Assembly: GCA_963669155.1 (NCBI GenBank) | Contig: OZ022589.1 | Span: 20,944,179 to 21,008,178 of the forward strand | Direction: 5' to 3' | DNA: 64,000 nucleotides | Source: Arbacia lixula | Lineage: Eukaryota; Echinodermata; Echinoidea; Arbacioida; Arbaciidae | Part shown: positions 38,546 through 50,989 of the stretch, piece by piece | Layout of the letters: each line of letters begins with the position of its first letter | Numbering within the stretch: position 1 is the first letter of the stretch | The notes under the pieces: generated by a model | What the model was told of the DNA's origin: nothing | Seen by the model: the letters and a program-made list of their open reading frames with translations, nothing else | Database searches by the model: none | Program-made: the position numbers and the translations under genes

Positions 38546-39245
38546 AAGAAGAAATATGAAACAAATCCCTGTATATCTGCTTAAAAGGATACTCTTTTTT
38601 ACCAATAAAAAAGAAATGTAATTGCATCATTGTCATGGCTGATGGATTACACGCCCAAGGTTTCTTTGTAAAGACCCTTCCTTTCATTTATTTCTGACAT
38701 GAAACATGCTTGTGTTCTTATATATTACATTATATCCTTTATATGCGTGGTTTCACGGCTTATACGGTGTAATGATATACTAAAAGGAGGTTTTCCGCCC
38801 AAGATTCATGGTTGTCTTATCATCTACTCAATTTCCAGAGTAAAAAATAAGATTATTCTTTGAATTCAAGTGCAGGAGTTTTTATTAAAGAAAGATATAT
38901 GTAACAGATATCTGTATATCTTTTTCAAAGTGTACTCTCTTTTTTACTGATAAAAAAAAATGTAATTGCATCGTTGTCCTGGCTGAGGAGTTACACGCCC
39001 AAGGTTTCTTTATGAAGACATTCCTGCTTATATTGTCCTTCATCACATGATTCTGACATGAAACATGGTTGTGTTCTCATACAAAATATCCTTTATATGC
39101 GTGGTTTCAAGGCTTATACGGTATAATGGTATACTAAAAAGGAGCGTTTCCCACCCAGGATTCCTGGTAGTCATATTATGTACAAATTTTCCAGAATGAA
39201 AGCTTAATTTGTTCTTTGATTTCAAGTGCGGGAGTTTTGATTTAT
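38546..39245 (+). repeat. Two-copy tandem duplication, period about 340 bp
   Basis: Unit 1 (about 38546-38888) and unit 2 (about 38888-39245) share, in the same order, CTGTATATCT, AATGTAATTGCATC, TTACACGCCCAAGGTTTCTT, TTCTGACATGAAACATG, CCTTTATATGCGTGGTTTCA, GGCTTATACGG and TTCAAGTGC.GGAGTTTT. There is no shared open frame. Blocks of identity alternate with diverged stretches, so it could be an old duplication with some conserved segments, or two adjacent insertions of one element. Confidence 0.88.
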
Positions 39246-41883
39246 TTTCCATGATGATTGTGTGTACCTTATCGAGCTTGGGTAACCTTCACATTTATTC
39301 AGTAACTAGGATTACGTGACATAGGTGTGCGGAACTTGTACTGTTGTATGAAGATGCTGTTTTGATATAAAACAAAATAATAATAAGGCAAGAACACATT
39401 TAAAAATGGTTCCATATACGGTATGCAGCCTGTTTGCATACATGGAAACGGAAAACGAATGTGGTTGATTTTTGTTTGATTTGCAAAATCCTTTTTTAAT
39501 GATTTGGTGTAATAGTATACTCAACATGAAATAACGGTATATTCCCAATGCTACTTTCCGCTCTCTTCTGTGTTAATACCTGGGACTAAAGTGATATAAT
39601 AATTCAAACATACACGAATGCCGCATAACGATTTCAGCCTTATTATTACAAAGCTGAATAAGTCCTCTTTTTTATGGATTACAACAATTTGATAACAATT
39701 CAACCGTAGATAATTTGATAAGGAAATAAAATATCCCAGTAAGAATTCGGCTAATTTTTTAAATCTCGATTTCCGTATAAGACCAGCTATTTGATTTGTA
39801 GATATAATATGCGTCGTTATGCATAAAGACACATAAAAGGAATGTTTAATGTTAAATGCTTAATGTTAATGTTTAATGCATTACGCATAAAACGAATATT
39901 TAATGTTGAATCGACTTTTTCATTGATTCCCTTATCTGATATCTCTAGCCAGCCTTGTTCTTTTTTGGCTCACCGTGTATTCTATCATAATGTATAGGGA
40001 ATGTAAAACAATATGGACAGTCTATTCATCGATTCGCAAGCTACAAAAACTGTAAATCTGGCAGTTCAAAAGAATTATACTTTACCGAACTATTCATTCT
40101 ATTAACTGAAAAAAAATCTGAAAAATTGGAATTTTTTAAAGACATTTACACAAGTTGCAAAATACCCCGTCTTTTATTTATGTATTCATTCGATCGACGA
40201 ACTTACTATGAGTGAGAAACATAAAGTCGTCATTACAAATCTATCATAGTGTAAAATAGATAATTTCAATTTTATGATATGATTTAAGCTTGACACACGA
40301 CAATTATCAGTTAAATACGAGAGCCAGGATAATAGAATGACGCATAAATGACAAGCAGTAATGGTGCTTCACAAGCTAGAAGAAAATGAATAAACATGTT
40401 GCACATCATGAAAGGGAATGTGTAACTTCGAATATTTAATCATAATTTTACTTTGCAAAAGAAAACTATTGACCACTTTTATCTTGTATATGCGAATAAA
40501 CGTGCAAATAATGTGAAAAAACAGATATCTGAACATTTTGCATGTTCTCGCTGTTACAGAGGTACCGGTGTTTCTCAAAACAAATCCCAATTGATTTGAC
40601 AGATTCATGATCTTTGATAGTGAAGCAAAATAACTTCATACTTACGTTATAAGATCCTCAAATGTCTTCTGCAGTGTTTTCCGTTGAAACCATGGACTTT
40701 CTTAAATCACATCTCGGCAACTTGTGTGTGTGCGTGGTAAGTCAGTGCAGATGAATCTTAACGAAGAGAAGTTCTGATATCCGGACGATATCTCAGACCG
40801 AGTAGAGTGAGTTTATTCCCGGCAATGAAGAAATGCGCTCATCGATGTAAGATTTAAGAGGCGTGCTCAGTTACCTCTCCCAAAGTCCGCCACAACGACG
40901 CATTTGGCGGATATTTCTTCTGACTATACGAAGCTCTCGTCCATGCCACGTCCCTTTTATTAAGACAGGGCGATGCGGGGCGTCCGCGCGCCAGTCGTGC
41001 CGGTACGCACGCACTAAAGCTGTTTGACTTTATCTTGCTACGCGCTGGCATTAACCCTTATAGCTTTATTCAACGAGTCGCGACGGCAGTATTTCAATTT
41101 TGCTTTAATCATCTCAGTATAAAAGGTGCATGAAATGTTTAATACGTGTATTGGCCTTCCCTGGCTTCGTACTGGGAGGCTTAAATAGTTGAGCTGGCTA
41201 ATCCGTCTGGGGCGCGGGAAAGGTTAGGCGTATGGACAGGTAAACAGCGTAGTGAAATTTGTCTGGAACTGAGTGTGGGCATATCATCTCTCGCTGGAGG
41301 AGAGGTGTGATTACAATCAAATTCAATTGGAATGTTTCGATTTCCATCTCTATCTCTTCTTCTCTCACGCACGTGATCAAATCTAAATGTAAAAATTCCT
41401 GCCTCCTGTACATCGAGGTTCAGATAATGCCCGTCATTCTTATAGGAGAACTAAAACCTGACAATAAGTTTGATTGAACGCAAGTCGTAATATCGCAGAG
41501 AGACGGCTTAGCTCAACATTGAGGAAATCATATAAACTAAAAGGAAGTTGTGGACGTTTGACGATCAAAATAGCTAGCACGGTATCATGATCATTAATTA
41601 ATCATTAGATTGTCTTCTCTTTTGATCAGCAGTTAGGTAATAACATAAATTTAAATGTTCTTGTTTCCCATGGAAAGGAAGATGATACAACCAGTATCAC
41701 TAGTCCATCATTTGTAGAGCAAGGTTACAGAGGTAGTGCTGTTGGATTCTTAAACGTACAACCTCTCATATGATATGTAGGCTATTCTCACACTACTCCC
41801 ACTCTGTTTCTATTATTCGTCTACTTCATTCATTTCAACGTATTGTATGTGGTTCATTCCTTTTATGCCTTTACTACATCATA
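39246..41883. other. Intergenic, nothing firm
   Basis: About 2.6 kb without supported exons. A TTAATG-type short direct repeat (TTTAATGTTAAATGCTTAATG) sits at 39845-39880, and TTAACCCTTATAGC near 41052 may be a family G remnant. Confidence 0.45.
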
Positions 41884-42129
41884 TTAAAGGGAAAGTCCTC
41901 CCTGAAGTTAAGGTGATTTTGATGAAAGAGAAAACATGAAAGAAACATATCAGTGAATGTTTCACGAAATCCGTCAAAAGATAAAGCTTTGATTTCGTAT
42001 TTAGTTTAGATATTGTGATGGCACATGTGAGATGCTCTTCCATATGTTGTGTGCTATTTGTTTTAATTTTCTCAAAAGGATTTATACCTATTACCATGTT
42101 ACCAGGTTGCATTTGATATATAATTAGGC

Positions 42130-42645
42130 AATAATAATAATAATAATAAATCATTTATAGAGCGCAGAAACTATATTTATATATTCTACTGCGCTGCAAG
42201 AGCTTTTATATGCACTTCTTCTACGTAATGCTATATAATTTTAAATCATGGTCAGAAGTAGATTAGGTCTATGTTTAGAACAAATAGGTTTTCACCTTTG
42301 ATTTGAAGCTGTCTAATGTTTTAGATTTCCTGATGTCTACAGGTAGTTTATTCCACAATTTAGGAGCTGCACAAAAGAATGATCGGTCACCTAGGGTTAC
42401 TTTTGTTCTGATTTGGGGGACTTGCAACAACGATGTGTCTGTGTACTGCGGAGATTATGACCGTGGTTTTGACATTTAAAATGCAGTAATTCATTAATGT
42501 ATCTAGGAGCCTGACCATTTAACGCTTTAAAGACTATCACCAACATCTTGAATTCAATTCTTTGGCGTACGAGCAGCCAGTGCAAGTCTCTTAACAATGG
42601 TGTAACATGGGCAAATTTTGGAAGATTACAAATAGGCACGTCTTT
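42130..42645 (-). mobile_element. 5'-truncated non-LTR retrotransposon (LINE), nested
   Basis: Reading the minus strand: a C-terminal reverse-transcriptase region, a stop, about 100 bp of 3' UTR with GCGCAGTAGAATATATAAAT and GCGCTCTATAAATGATTTA, then an (ATT)n tail ending near 42130. Severe 5' truncation and a short-repeat tail are the usual result of target-primed insertion. The (ATT)n tail and this protein type suggest the CR1/L2-like side of the LINEs. Confidence 0.8.
42275..42640 (-). pseudogene. LINE reverse-transcriptase C-terminal fragment, frameshifted
   Basis: The first segment contains HVTPLLRDLHWLLVRQRIEFK and FKALNGQAPRYINELL, the hallmark region just after the catalytic palm in CR1/L2-type reverse transcriptases. 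It runs into a stop at about 42397. After a one-base frame change near 42410 the reading resumes with GDRSFFCAAPKLWNKLP and ends KTYLF at a TAA (42275-42277), matching the usual terminal R-S-F...A-P..WN.LP motif. The catalytic YXDD part is absent because of 5' truncation. It is dead. The first dozen or so codons of the longest open frame (above about 42645) belong to the host MITE, not to the LINE. Confidence 0.85.
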
Positions 42646-42890
42646 ATAAGCCCACACCTCTACGAAAAAGATTAATTCCTTCATCCAAAACTAGAATAGG
42701 GGGCATTCATATAAAAAAAAATACACAATATATGGAAGAGCATCTCGCATGACACGTCGCAAACTTAAAACTTTTACTTATCAGAGCTTTCCTACCCTTT
42801 GGCGGATTTTCGTCAAACCTTCACTAATATGTTCCTTTCATGTATTTGCTGTTATTGATAAAATAATTTTAGAGTGGTCTCTCCATTGAA

Positions 42891-44180
42891 GCTATCACCC
42901 TGCTCACGATATTTAGATACACGATTTCTTTTTAAACAGTAAGTGAATTTGTGTTTGTTTATTTTAGTGTAGTTCCTCTACAATGACGTGGCTCGTTAAG
43001 ATATCAGCTCAGATGAACATAAGAACATTCCGTGACATGCAGAGTGTTGTTTGCGTACTCAGGATGGTGGATTTCTGCGAGCCAATGAATATCCGGCAGA
43101 ATAGAACAGGTGAAAGATCATGACATCAAATACATGCTTTCTAACTGTCTGAAATAATCACGCAGGTCAGCCTTAAACCCAAGAAGGCATATACATCATG
43201 CTTGAGTCAAGGAAGATCAGGATCGGATGACAAGATAAGGAATGGGCTCAAAAGCATCATGTCTCACTACCAGTTCATCACAATGTACGGTCGCGTCGGA
43301 TCTTGGCGGGCGGCATGCCTGGTGTGGGTTTTCAAGTAAATGGAGGCTCGCATTATGCATCACGTGGTAACGTTTATTGTACAGTGGCGACGCAGATTAA
43401 GAGCACCGAGAGTGACTGAATTGGGACAACGGTGTTAACAGGCACCGAAAACAACTATTCCTCTTGAACTTTCTACTTTCTGGGGCCAATGTTTACTTAG
43501 CAGTTATTTTTGAATGCACTACTTACCTGCGGTTTTTAGGATTTCCTTTTCGTTGTTCTGTTCTTTCCCTTCTCCTTTTTTCAGTTCTCCTTATTCTGTT
43601 TTCTGTATGAGGTCCTTGTTATTCTGCTTTGTTCCCTTATGATAACACACCTTTTCATCTTTAAGTTGCTTCCATTTGTTGTTTTTCTTTAATATAAATT
43701 TTGGCTAAACTTACGTTAGTACTTTAGTCTGTTCACCTCCTGTTCCGATATCTCACCACTTTTGTTTAATGTAGATATGGTGAACACTTTTTCTCGAGTT
43801 TCTCGAGTGATGTTTCGACTACGTTTGGAAGGTGAGAGGGTAAGACAGATCTGTTCCATCCATTTTCATATAAAAAAAATACATTACATTTACAGTTTAT
43901 CTAGGTAACCTGTTATCAAGTACACGGCTCAATGTGATATGTCACGTGGCGTGACACATGTTTTGGGGGAATCAGAGGAAAAAAACAGATGATGTATAGC
44001 GTCGGCGATTTTGTTTTATCGGAACCTTTATCCTGATCTCCTAATCTCTCCTTGGAATATTTAGCCACCTTTCTATTCTAAGCCAAAACAAGCACAGGGC
44101 AAAGTTCAGATTGGCATGGCTGTGGAAGACTTATTCGTTTCGGCTTTTTCAAAAAGAAGTGGTCTTGTCAGTTTGATAAC
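42891..44180. other. Intergenic, nothing firm
   Basis: A 45-codon ATG frame at 42983-43120 could be closed by a GTGAAA donor near 43110 but has no family resemblance. Nothing else recognised. Confidence 0.45.
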
Positions 44181-44307
44181 TTAAAGGGAAAGTTCACTGG
44201 ATGAAAGAACCAAACACGTCAAATAGTATATTATGCTATCGATGAACGCGACTGGTGTAGGAATGAATTACTCCTCGTGCCAACTCCAGTTCTTACACCT
44301 CCCTGGT
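44181..44307 (-). mobile_element. Family I element, copy 2, with TTAA-type terminus
   Basis: Starts TTAAAGGGAAAGTTCACTGG and carries, inverted, the words of 12096-12211. The terminus resembles those of families A and B although the interior is different. Confidence 0.65.
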
Positions 44308-45861
44308 TGAACAGTGGATAGAGCGTCCTTTCGTTCACGCGAGCGCGGTCGCTATTGTATGTTCTGTGGGTCAGGTACTTTGATTTAATGTCATTTTTAC
44401 GAATCCCACTTAAATTTCAATTTAATGTTTAAATATCTGTTCACTTCATGGATTACATTCACCGAATTTCACAGGGCAGGTGTAAATCAAACATGTTTAC
44501 TAATATGCAATTTTTCATGAAAATGTGGAACAAGGTTACTAAGGAATTCTATTCATGCAACAGATCGCATGATCGTCCACTTGGTGAGCATTTTAACTTT
44601 GGAAGTGGGTGTATATTTTCTCGGACGTCTTTCCCGGGATTAAATTTTCATAATTGATCTTCGGAAAACATTAATAAATCCAGGTTACATAACTTTTATG
44701 TGAGAAACTTCATATCATATTAAAGCTTAGAAAGTACCAATTCGAACTCTATCAAAATCTAAAAAAATCGGTTCGAGAACGTATGTCTGTTCTCGCTGTG
44801 GCGCATCACAAATGTATATAGCTCCAAATCTCATGAAATATTCACATAATTACTTCAAGGAAAGTAATTGATGAAATGTAACATAACATGCTTCTGAAAA
44901 TATGACATCCCTTTCAACGGTTTTAACTCTGATGAGCTCCTAGCTCCCTTCCCCTCCCTCTGCTCCCTTTTTAACTTTCCACTTTCCATGTTTTTGTATG
45001 GTTTAGGTTTTCTTCAATGCCGTTTGGCCTTCATAATCCACACTATGCAAACTGACAGGATACATATGATATGATATGATGTGATATGAACGGGTGTGGA
45101 TGGTGTAGACTAAATACTGCTTATTTCATAGTCGGCTAGTGTAGGTTTGACTATGAGAACAAAGGTATTGGTTTCTGTACTGAGTCTAAAAGACCTAAAT
45201 GTGAGCCTATCCGTAATGATTTATGGATTAATCATGTCAAACAGTATGACGTCAAGGCTAGACAGTGAATGCGTTTTGTAAAATAAATAAGTCGATCTGA
45301 GCAGAAACGGAAGACTCGGAGCTCGACTGCAAAGAACCCATAATTGATTATTTGATCCTGTTAATCGCTCAAAATCGGTTGTCGTTTACGAAGAAGGTCC
45401 CTTCTCTCGTTGAATCTTCAGTCATAGGTTTTCATATTCGGAGACACAGTTTAATCTCGCCACTTGTAGCAAGGACCTAAACATCATCGCGATCATAGCA
45501 TTTCTATATCATCTAATAAATGGTGCATGATTGTACCATCTTGTAATTTAGTGTCGTTACTCATTTCCTTGTTCTTTCCCAGTAGACCTGTGTTCAAAAT
45601 CGTTCCTCCAAAAGGAATACGAATTGCACTTGGCTTGGATACACCGCGATGTGCCTGTGAGCCTGTAGATAAACGGACATACGGTGTACTTTTGATTGTA
45701 GAGATATAAGAAGCATGGTATTTATCATTTAAATGGAAAGATTCATCAAAATTGAATGAATGATATCCATCAATCCCAGTGCATCGAGAATGAGCGATTA
45801 ATTTCCATTATTGATTAAGTTGACCTTGTCTCTCTATCTTCCTTTCTTTCTCTCCCTCACG
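44308..45861. other. Intergenic with a single foldback-2-like arm
   Basis: About 44800-44935 contains AAGTAATTGATGAAATGTAAC and AATATGACATCCCTTTC, resembling the right arm of the foldback element at 9645-10075. A TATGA microsatellite lies at about 45063-45090. No exon supported. Confidence 0.45.
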
Positions 45862-45875
45862 CTCTCTCTCTCTCC

Positions 45876-45922
<47 letters not shown>
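45862..45922 (+). repeat. (CT)n microsatellite
   Basis: CT run with TTTC and CCTC interruptions inside a 250-bp pyrimidine-rich patch. Confidence 0.95.
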
Positions 45923-45926
<4 letters not shown>

Positions 45927-47256
45927 TCTCTATCTCTCGTTTTCTCTCCATCTCTCTTTTTCTCTCCATCTCTGTCTCTCTTCTTCTTAATTTCTTTGTT
46001 TGCATTTCCACCCCACCCCTTCCTATTTATCTCCCACACCCAGATCACTATTTCTCTCTCCCTGTCTGCTCTCTATCTCTCCTGTTCTCTTGATCTCTCT
46101 CCATTTGCTTGTTTCTCTACACGGTATATAAATCTCTCTCTTCTGATTCCTTTACTCCCTCACTTCCACAAATCCACCTCATTAAACTCTCTCACAATTA
46201 CAAATGTTAATGCTTAATTATACATGTATAGATAGACTGATACAAGTATTGCGAACGGTTTTGCAAAAGAAAGTTCATCGAACAAAGTGCTTAAATCGCG
46301 ATCTCCATCTTTGTTTTTGAAGTGGACGCCAACATGTCTGAAACGCACTGTACGTCAATCAATTTCACCGTACGTAATTGATCAAAAAAAGATTCCCTCC
46401 TATTAAAATGGCAGAGATTCGGTAAAAGAGAACCACACATTCGGCATCATGGGAAACCAAAGCAATCCATTTTGAATAATACTCCTTAACTTGTTCAGAC
46501 ATCAGGTCGCACATGGCACACCCAAACCACATACAGTTCCGCCTGTATAAAAATCACAAGATGTCTCCCTTGTTCATCGAAAGAGTCGTGGTTAAAAGAA
46601 GACGATATCTTGAAACATCAGAGTAGTTTATCTCCACAGTGCATAATATCAATTATTTGCCCGTTAATTCATCCGAGTATTACTTTGCCACGCCCAAACC
46701 ACAACAGTTCCGCCAATCCATCATCCCTGACTCCGTCCACACATTCAACCAGGTTTCCCGGATAGCATGTTGCCTGCTTTAGAGCTTATAGAGCATGACT
46801 AATACCACAAGGTCCATGGTAAGGATCCAATAAATGAACAAAGAATTATCATTGATAGATCTAAAAGGAATATTTTATGATCTTTAGGCCTCTGCGGGTT
46901 CTTTGTGGAATCCATGGTCCCCTCTGTGAAATGGAGGTCTTGGGAAATAGTAGCGCACGCCCTCATCTTCACCTTGGGTGCAAGTAGATTCCACAAGATT
47001 CCTCGTAATTATGAAATATTTGTATATTATGATATTTACAAAAGACAAAGATCTATTTAGATGTTGTATAAAAGAAATAAGATTTTTTTTTTCATTCGTG
47101 CAATGGAAAGAACATTTTCACCTCATGAAAATATTCTGTCCACTTCACTCATAAACATTTGTATACCATTCGAATGAGTAATGTGTGGTGTATTGAAAAT
47201 GACACCGAAACGTCTCCCCCACCACCCAACCACCATCCCGGTCCCGACCCACAACT
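45923..47256. other. Intergenic, small direct repeat only
   Basis: CACACCCAAACCACATACAG (near 46518) and CACGCCCAAACCACAACAG (near 46689) are direct near-repeats about 170 bp apart, each followed by TTCCGCC. No exon supported. Confidence 0.5.
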
Positions 47257-47273
47257 CCCCCCCCCCCCCCCCC
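47257..47273 (+). repeat. C17 homopolymer
   Basis: Seventeen C in a C/A-rich patch (47210-47290). Confidence 0.96.
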
Positions 47274-48115
47274 ACCCTCACCCACTCATACACCGCACCC
47301 CGGTCACATGATAGACGGGGACATAGCCAACACTGACAGGAGCTCCGCCACACATCAACTATGTCGACATTCGCTCCCGATTCAAGACAGTAGATCAACT
47401 TTGTCATTTCCATCTGCCCTTTTAGGAACTGATCCATCAAACGCACAAAGGAAAGAAAACAATATCTCTTCGCCCTGGAAAATAAAACCAAGCGAAAGTA
47501 ACTTACAATTTCGCCACATCGACCCCTGTTAACATTCTCATAAAGTATGTGTATGTCTATCTTATCCCGTTCCGAGTAGGTCAATACGTGGAAAGTGGTC
47601 GTAGCATGACGTATTGTCTTGAGTGCGTTCAACGTTGGCGTTGCTAGACAAACACACACACACACACACACACACCTTTTTTGTTTTTCCATATTCTTTA
47701 TTTGATTTCATTCACATGGTAAAATAAACAATTTCACTTTATAACATACAATAACAAATACATAAACGTAATATTTCTATTGATTCGATAAACACAATAA
47801 AGCATTATTTACCACTTGTATATAAATATGTGCATGTGCCATATTCCTCCTGAATATATATGCAACTTATAAATCATATTCCTCTAAAATAATAATCATT
47901 ATAATACTAATAGATATGTATAAATGATAATAAAACAATTCCATAAGAATGAAATCTTTTCTGATGCCTCTTCTCCCCCCCCCCCCCCCCGTAAAAAGAC
48001 GATATACCAAACATCAACACCACATAAACTAAACAACGCACCCACACACACACACACGCGCGCGCGCACACACGCGCACACACACACACACACACACACG
48101 CACGCACACAAATAA
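47274..48115. other. Simple-repeat cluster: (CA)n, C16 and (CA)/(CG) tracts
   Basis: (CA)n at about 47650-47676, C16 at 47975-47990, and mixed ACAC/CGCG at about 48042-48112. The alternating purine-pyrimidine CG/CA tract could adopt Z-DNA. The 189-codon minus-strand frame across 47123-47692 is made largely of repeat translation. Confidence 0.85.
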
Positions 48116-49414
48116 AAACACACGTAAACACACACCCGGATAATTTCCGTCCACATGCCCAGTTTCGTAGGATTCTTCATTGATAAGAAAGGTGGTCTTT
48201 GTCGAGCTTTCCTATTCATTTTTTAACAAATTTGGACGTACAAATTTGTGTACATGAGAAAATTAAGTCAGAAGACAGCAATGGCCATTCTGTGTCAGCC
48301 AGGATTTATTGTTGAGACAAATTTTCACAATATAAGGAAATGTGTAATGAATGACAATTCAAATTATGGTGGAAAATTGTTGACAATTCTATTTGTTGCC
48401 CCAATGTCTCATAAAGATTACCCGAAAGCCCGCTAAATTTGATACTATCGTGTATTAAATTTAATCCTTTTTAATATGATACCTTTGATATGTGAAAATA
48501 CACCATTTAAATGTAATCTATAAAATTGGTCAATACTACTTTTACATGAATGGCTGCCATCTTATAAATGCCGCCATGGCTCTCTTGGGCAAAATGCGAG
48601 AGGGCTCATTATCCAAATTTATGTAAGATATATCATTCTACATGCTTTGCCAAATTTGGTGCTTTTAGACAAAAGTCGACAATTAGGACAATGTATCGAG
48701 CTATGCCGTTGGACAATATGTTATCATTTTGTTTGAAAACGGTCCAAATGTATGTTGTGCGTAGCAGCTGAGTAAGGACATTTGAACTTGAAAGTGGAAG
48801 ATGATACATACATGAAATGATTCCATTTGATATGTACCTGTAACATTAATATGCTTACCCGGTAACCGAACGGGTACTTGAATCGGTACTTGCAGACGAC
48901 TCAACCCGGACGCGGCGAGACATTTATCCTACTTGACATTATCCAAGCAAAAACCTATAGCCTCGGTTCAATGATTCTGCTTGTTTTTGTATACACTGAC
49001 ATCGTAACTAAGACTGGATACACAGGCTAGCATTTCGTTTTCTATCTGGCGGGAGAATGATTTTAGGGATTAGTAGATGTGTATGCCCAGGTTTCTTTTT
49101 CAAAGATAGTACCAAACCTTCATATTAACGTAGATATTTCTTAAATACCAAAATCATGGTGAAATTTACTATAAGTAATTCTCAAATATAGGACATTAAT
49201 TTTCATCCAACCATGAAACATAAAACTAGTATACCTGGTTAGAAGTTGTGCCTAGCAGAAATGATACATGTGCTTTCCAGTTTGACAAGTTATTCAATAA
49301 ATACTTTTTCAACTGTTATTGTCCAGAGATATAGTGCAAATTCCAAAATGGTGTTTATTTCTCACAGAACTATACATGTTATTTGTTGTACCATATTATG
49401 TTATATGTGAAAAC
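48116..49414. other. Intergenic, nothing recognised
   Basis: No exon, RNA gene or tracked repeat family supported. Confidence 0.5.
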
Positions 49415-49476
49415 AGGGCCCCTTGTAGAACAGTGTTCAACCACGGGGCTACCCTGGGTAAATAATACTAATAACT
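49415..49476 (+). repeat. Interspersed repeat family C, copy 3
   Basis: GGGCCCCTTGTAGAACAGTG, TTCAACCACGGGGCTACCC and TGGGTAAATAATAC match copies 1 and 2. Confidence 0.65.
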
Positions 49477-49803
49477 CAACCAGGCACAAGTTTAGAGCCA
49501 GTGTTACAGTTGAGTCTGTGCCTGGAGACTACGATATTGGGTAGTGTCATTGTACCCTGAAGGCCTGAGCGTGGCGAGGCAGGTGGGGATTAGAGCGGTG
49601 ATCTTACGATGCCTTGATCCCGAGATTGATCCGGAGATCGAGTCGAGAGTGCGCCATAGGGTCCTATGTATCGCTTCAACCTGGCTGGCGATGTAAGCAT
49701 GCAAAACAGTCATGCTCTACATTTCACGTAGCCTGGGCTCCAGGCTTTGGGGGATTTTGTGACGAAAGCTTTCACTCGGCACGTGCCATGTTTACATTTT
49801 GAA
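49477..49803. other. Intergenic, nothing recognised
   Basis: Higher G+C than its surroundings, but no domain, RNA fold or tracked repeat that I can support. Confidence 0.45.
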
Positions 49804-50160
49804 ATAAAGGGAATACACTGTACTGGAACGACAAAAAAAAAACTTTCAAAAGGGCGATCGTAAGCAATTTTCTTGTCAATGGTCTTAAATTTATGTATTA
49901 ATTGTCCATTTTAGAAACTTACTGAAAGTTATTTGGCTTCAAATGATCCATATTTGGAATAATTAGTAATTAACTCACAAATCCTCAAAATGTTCAGGAT
50001 TTGTGATTTAATCATTAATATTACCTCAAATGTGGATCATTTGAAGGCAAATAACTTTCAGCAAGTTTCTAAAATGGATAATACATGAATTTAAGACTAC
50101 TGGCAAGAAGATTGCCCATGATCACCTCTTTGAAGGTTTTTTGTCTTCCCAGTACAGTAT
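49804..50160. mobile_element. Family A MITE, copy 2
   Basis: TAAAGGGAATACACTGTACTGG at the left and TTTGTCTTCCCAGTACAGTAT at the right; the interior keeps the near-complete palindrome with the centre CCTCAAAATGTTCAGG. The right terminal TTAA is lost. Confidence 0.85.
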
Positions 50161-50227
50161 GGAGCAGCGTTATATGTGGCACAGAAAAAGTTAAACCTGC
50201 ACTTTACGACGTTTGTAGACATCGTGC

Positions 50228-50720
50228 TTAAAGGGATAGTTCACCCTGACATTAACGTTGGTTTCAATAACAGCAGACACATTAAAGAAACACATTAGTG
50301 AAGTTCAGATGAAAATCTGTCAAAGGATAAGAAAGTTATGATCTTTTAACGTTTTGTTTTCGTGCTGTCACGTGCAAGGTGCTCCCTCATATGTTGTGTG
50401 CATTTTTTTTTCTTTTGGAAAAGATATGTATGCTTTAACATGCGCATTTGATATATTATTAAGAATAAGTTTTTACACACAAACCTCTTTGAAAAAAATA
50501 TTCCGTCGTCAAAAACAGAAAAGGAGCAATTTTTTTTAATAAAAATGCACACAATGTATGGGAGAGCACCTAGCACGATACGTCATTAAATCACAACTTC
50601 AGAAGATCATAATTTTTTTATCCTTTGACGGATTTTCGTCAAACGTTCACTAATATTTTATTTCATGTTTCTACTCCTATTGAAAGTTCCAACTTATCTT
50701 CAGGATGAACTATCCCTTAA
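50228..50720. mobile_element. Family B MITE, copy 2, intact
   Basis: TTAAAGGGATAGTTCACCCTG at the left is inverted as CAGGATGAACTATCCCTTAA at the right, giving terminal inverted repeats inside TTAA ends. Internal subterminal words (TCTGTCAAAGGATAAGAAAG left; TTATCCTTTGACGGATTTTC right) are also inverted. At 493 bp it is the reference copy in this window. It has no coding capacity. Confidence 0.85.
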
Positions 50721-50989
50721 ACGCTACTGACGAATATATTCCTCCGGTTAAAATATCAACTATCGACCGTATGACCAAGTAAATATTTGTTCGCGTTGAT
50801 GAGTGTATACAAGGAGCCTGAATCACATCGACGAGGCAAATGTTACAAGGAAAAAAGAAGAGCGATTTATGTGCGATAGGTTGATGATGCCTTGATTACC
50901 TGTCATATTAAAGCTTTGGATACAAGTGACGGCGAAAAAAAAATCCTCGATAAGTTTGTAGATTAAATTAAGGGTATGTGTTTTCGTTT
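50721..50989. other. Intergenic, nothing recognised
   Basis: No feature supported. Confidence 0.5.

Larger units (their letters stand above)
41884..42890. mobile_element. Family B MITE, copy 1, interrupted by a LINE fragment
   Basis: The left part (41884-42127: TTAAAGGGAAAGTC, then words matching 50228-50460 such as TCAGTGAA and CATATGTTGTGTGC) and the right part (about 42647-42890: ACACAATATATGGAAGAGCA, GGCGGATTTTCGTCAAACCTTCACTAATAT) together equal one family B element as seen uninterrupted at 50228-50720. The break is filled by the non-LTR fragment, so the LINE arrived later. The far right terminus is degraded. Confidence 0.8.

Noticed and set aside
42983..43120. 45-codon ATG frame with a GTGAAA donor-like end
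   Set aside because: Very short, weak donor and no family resemblance.
44310..44380. tRNA-like A-box word GTGGATAGAGCGTCC
   Set aside because: No B box follows at the correct distance and no cloverleaf can be drawn.
47123..47692. 189-codon minus-strand frame
   Set aside because: Kept open by (CA)n and poly-C repeats at both ends; the middle has no recognisable domain.
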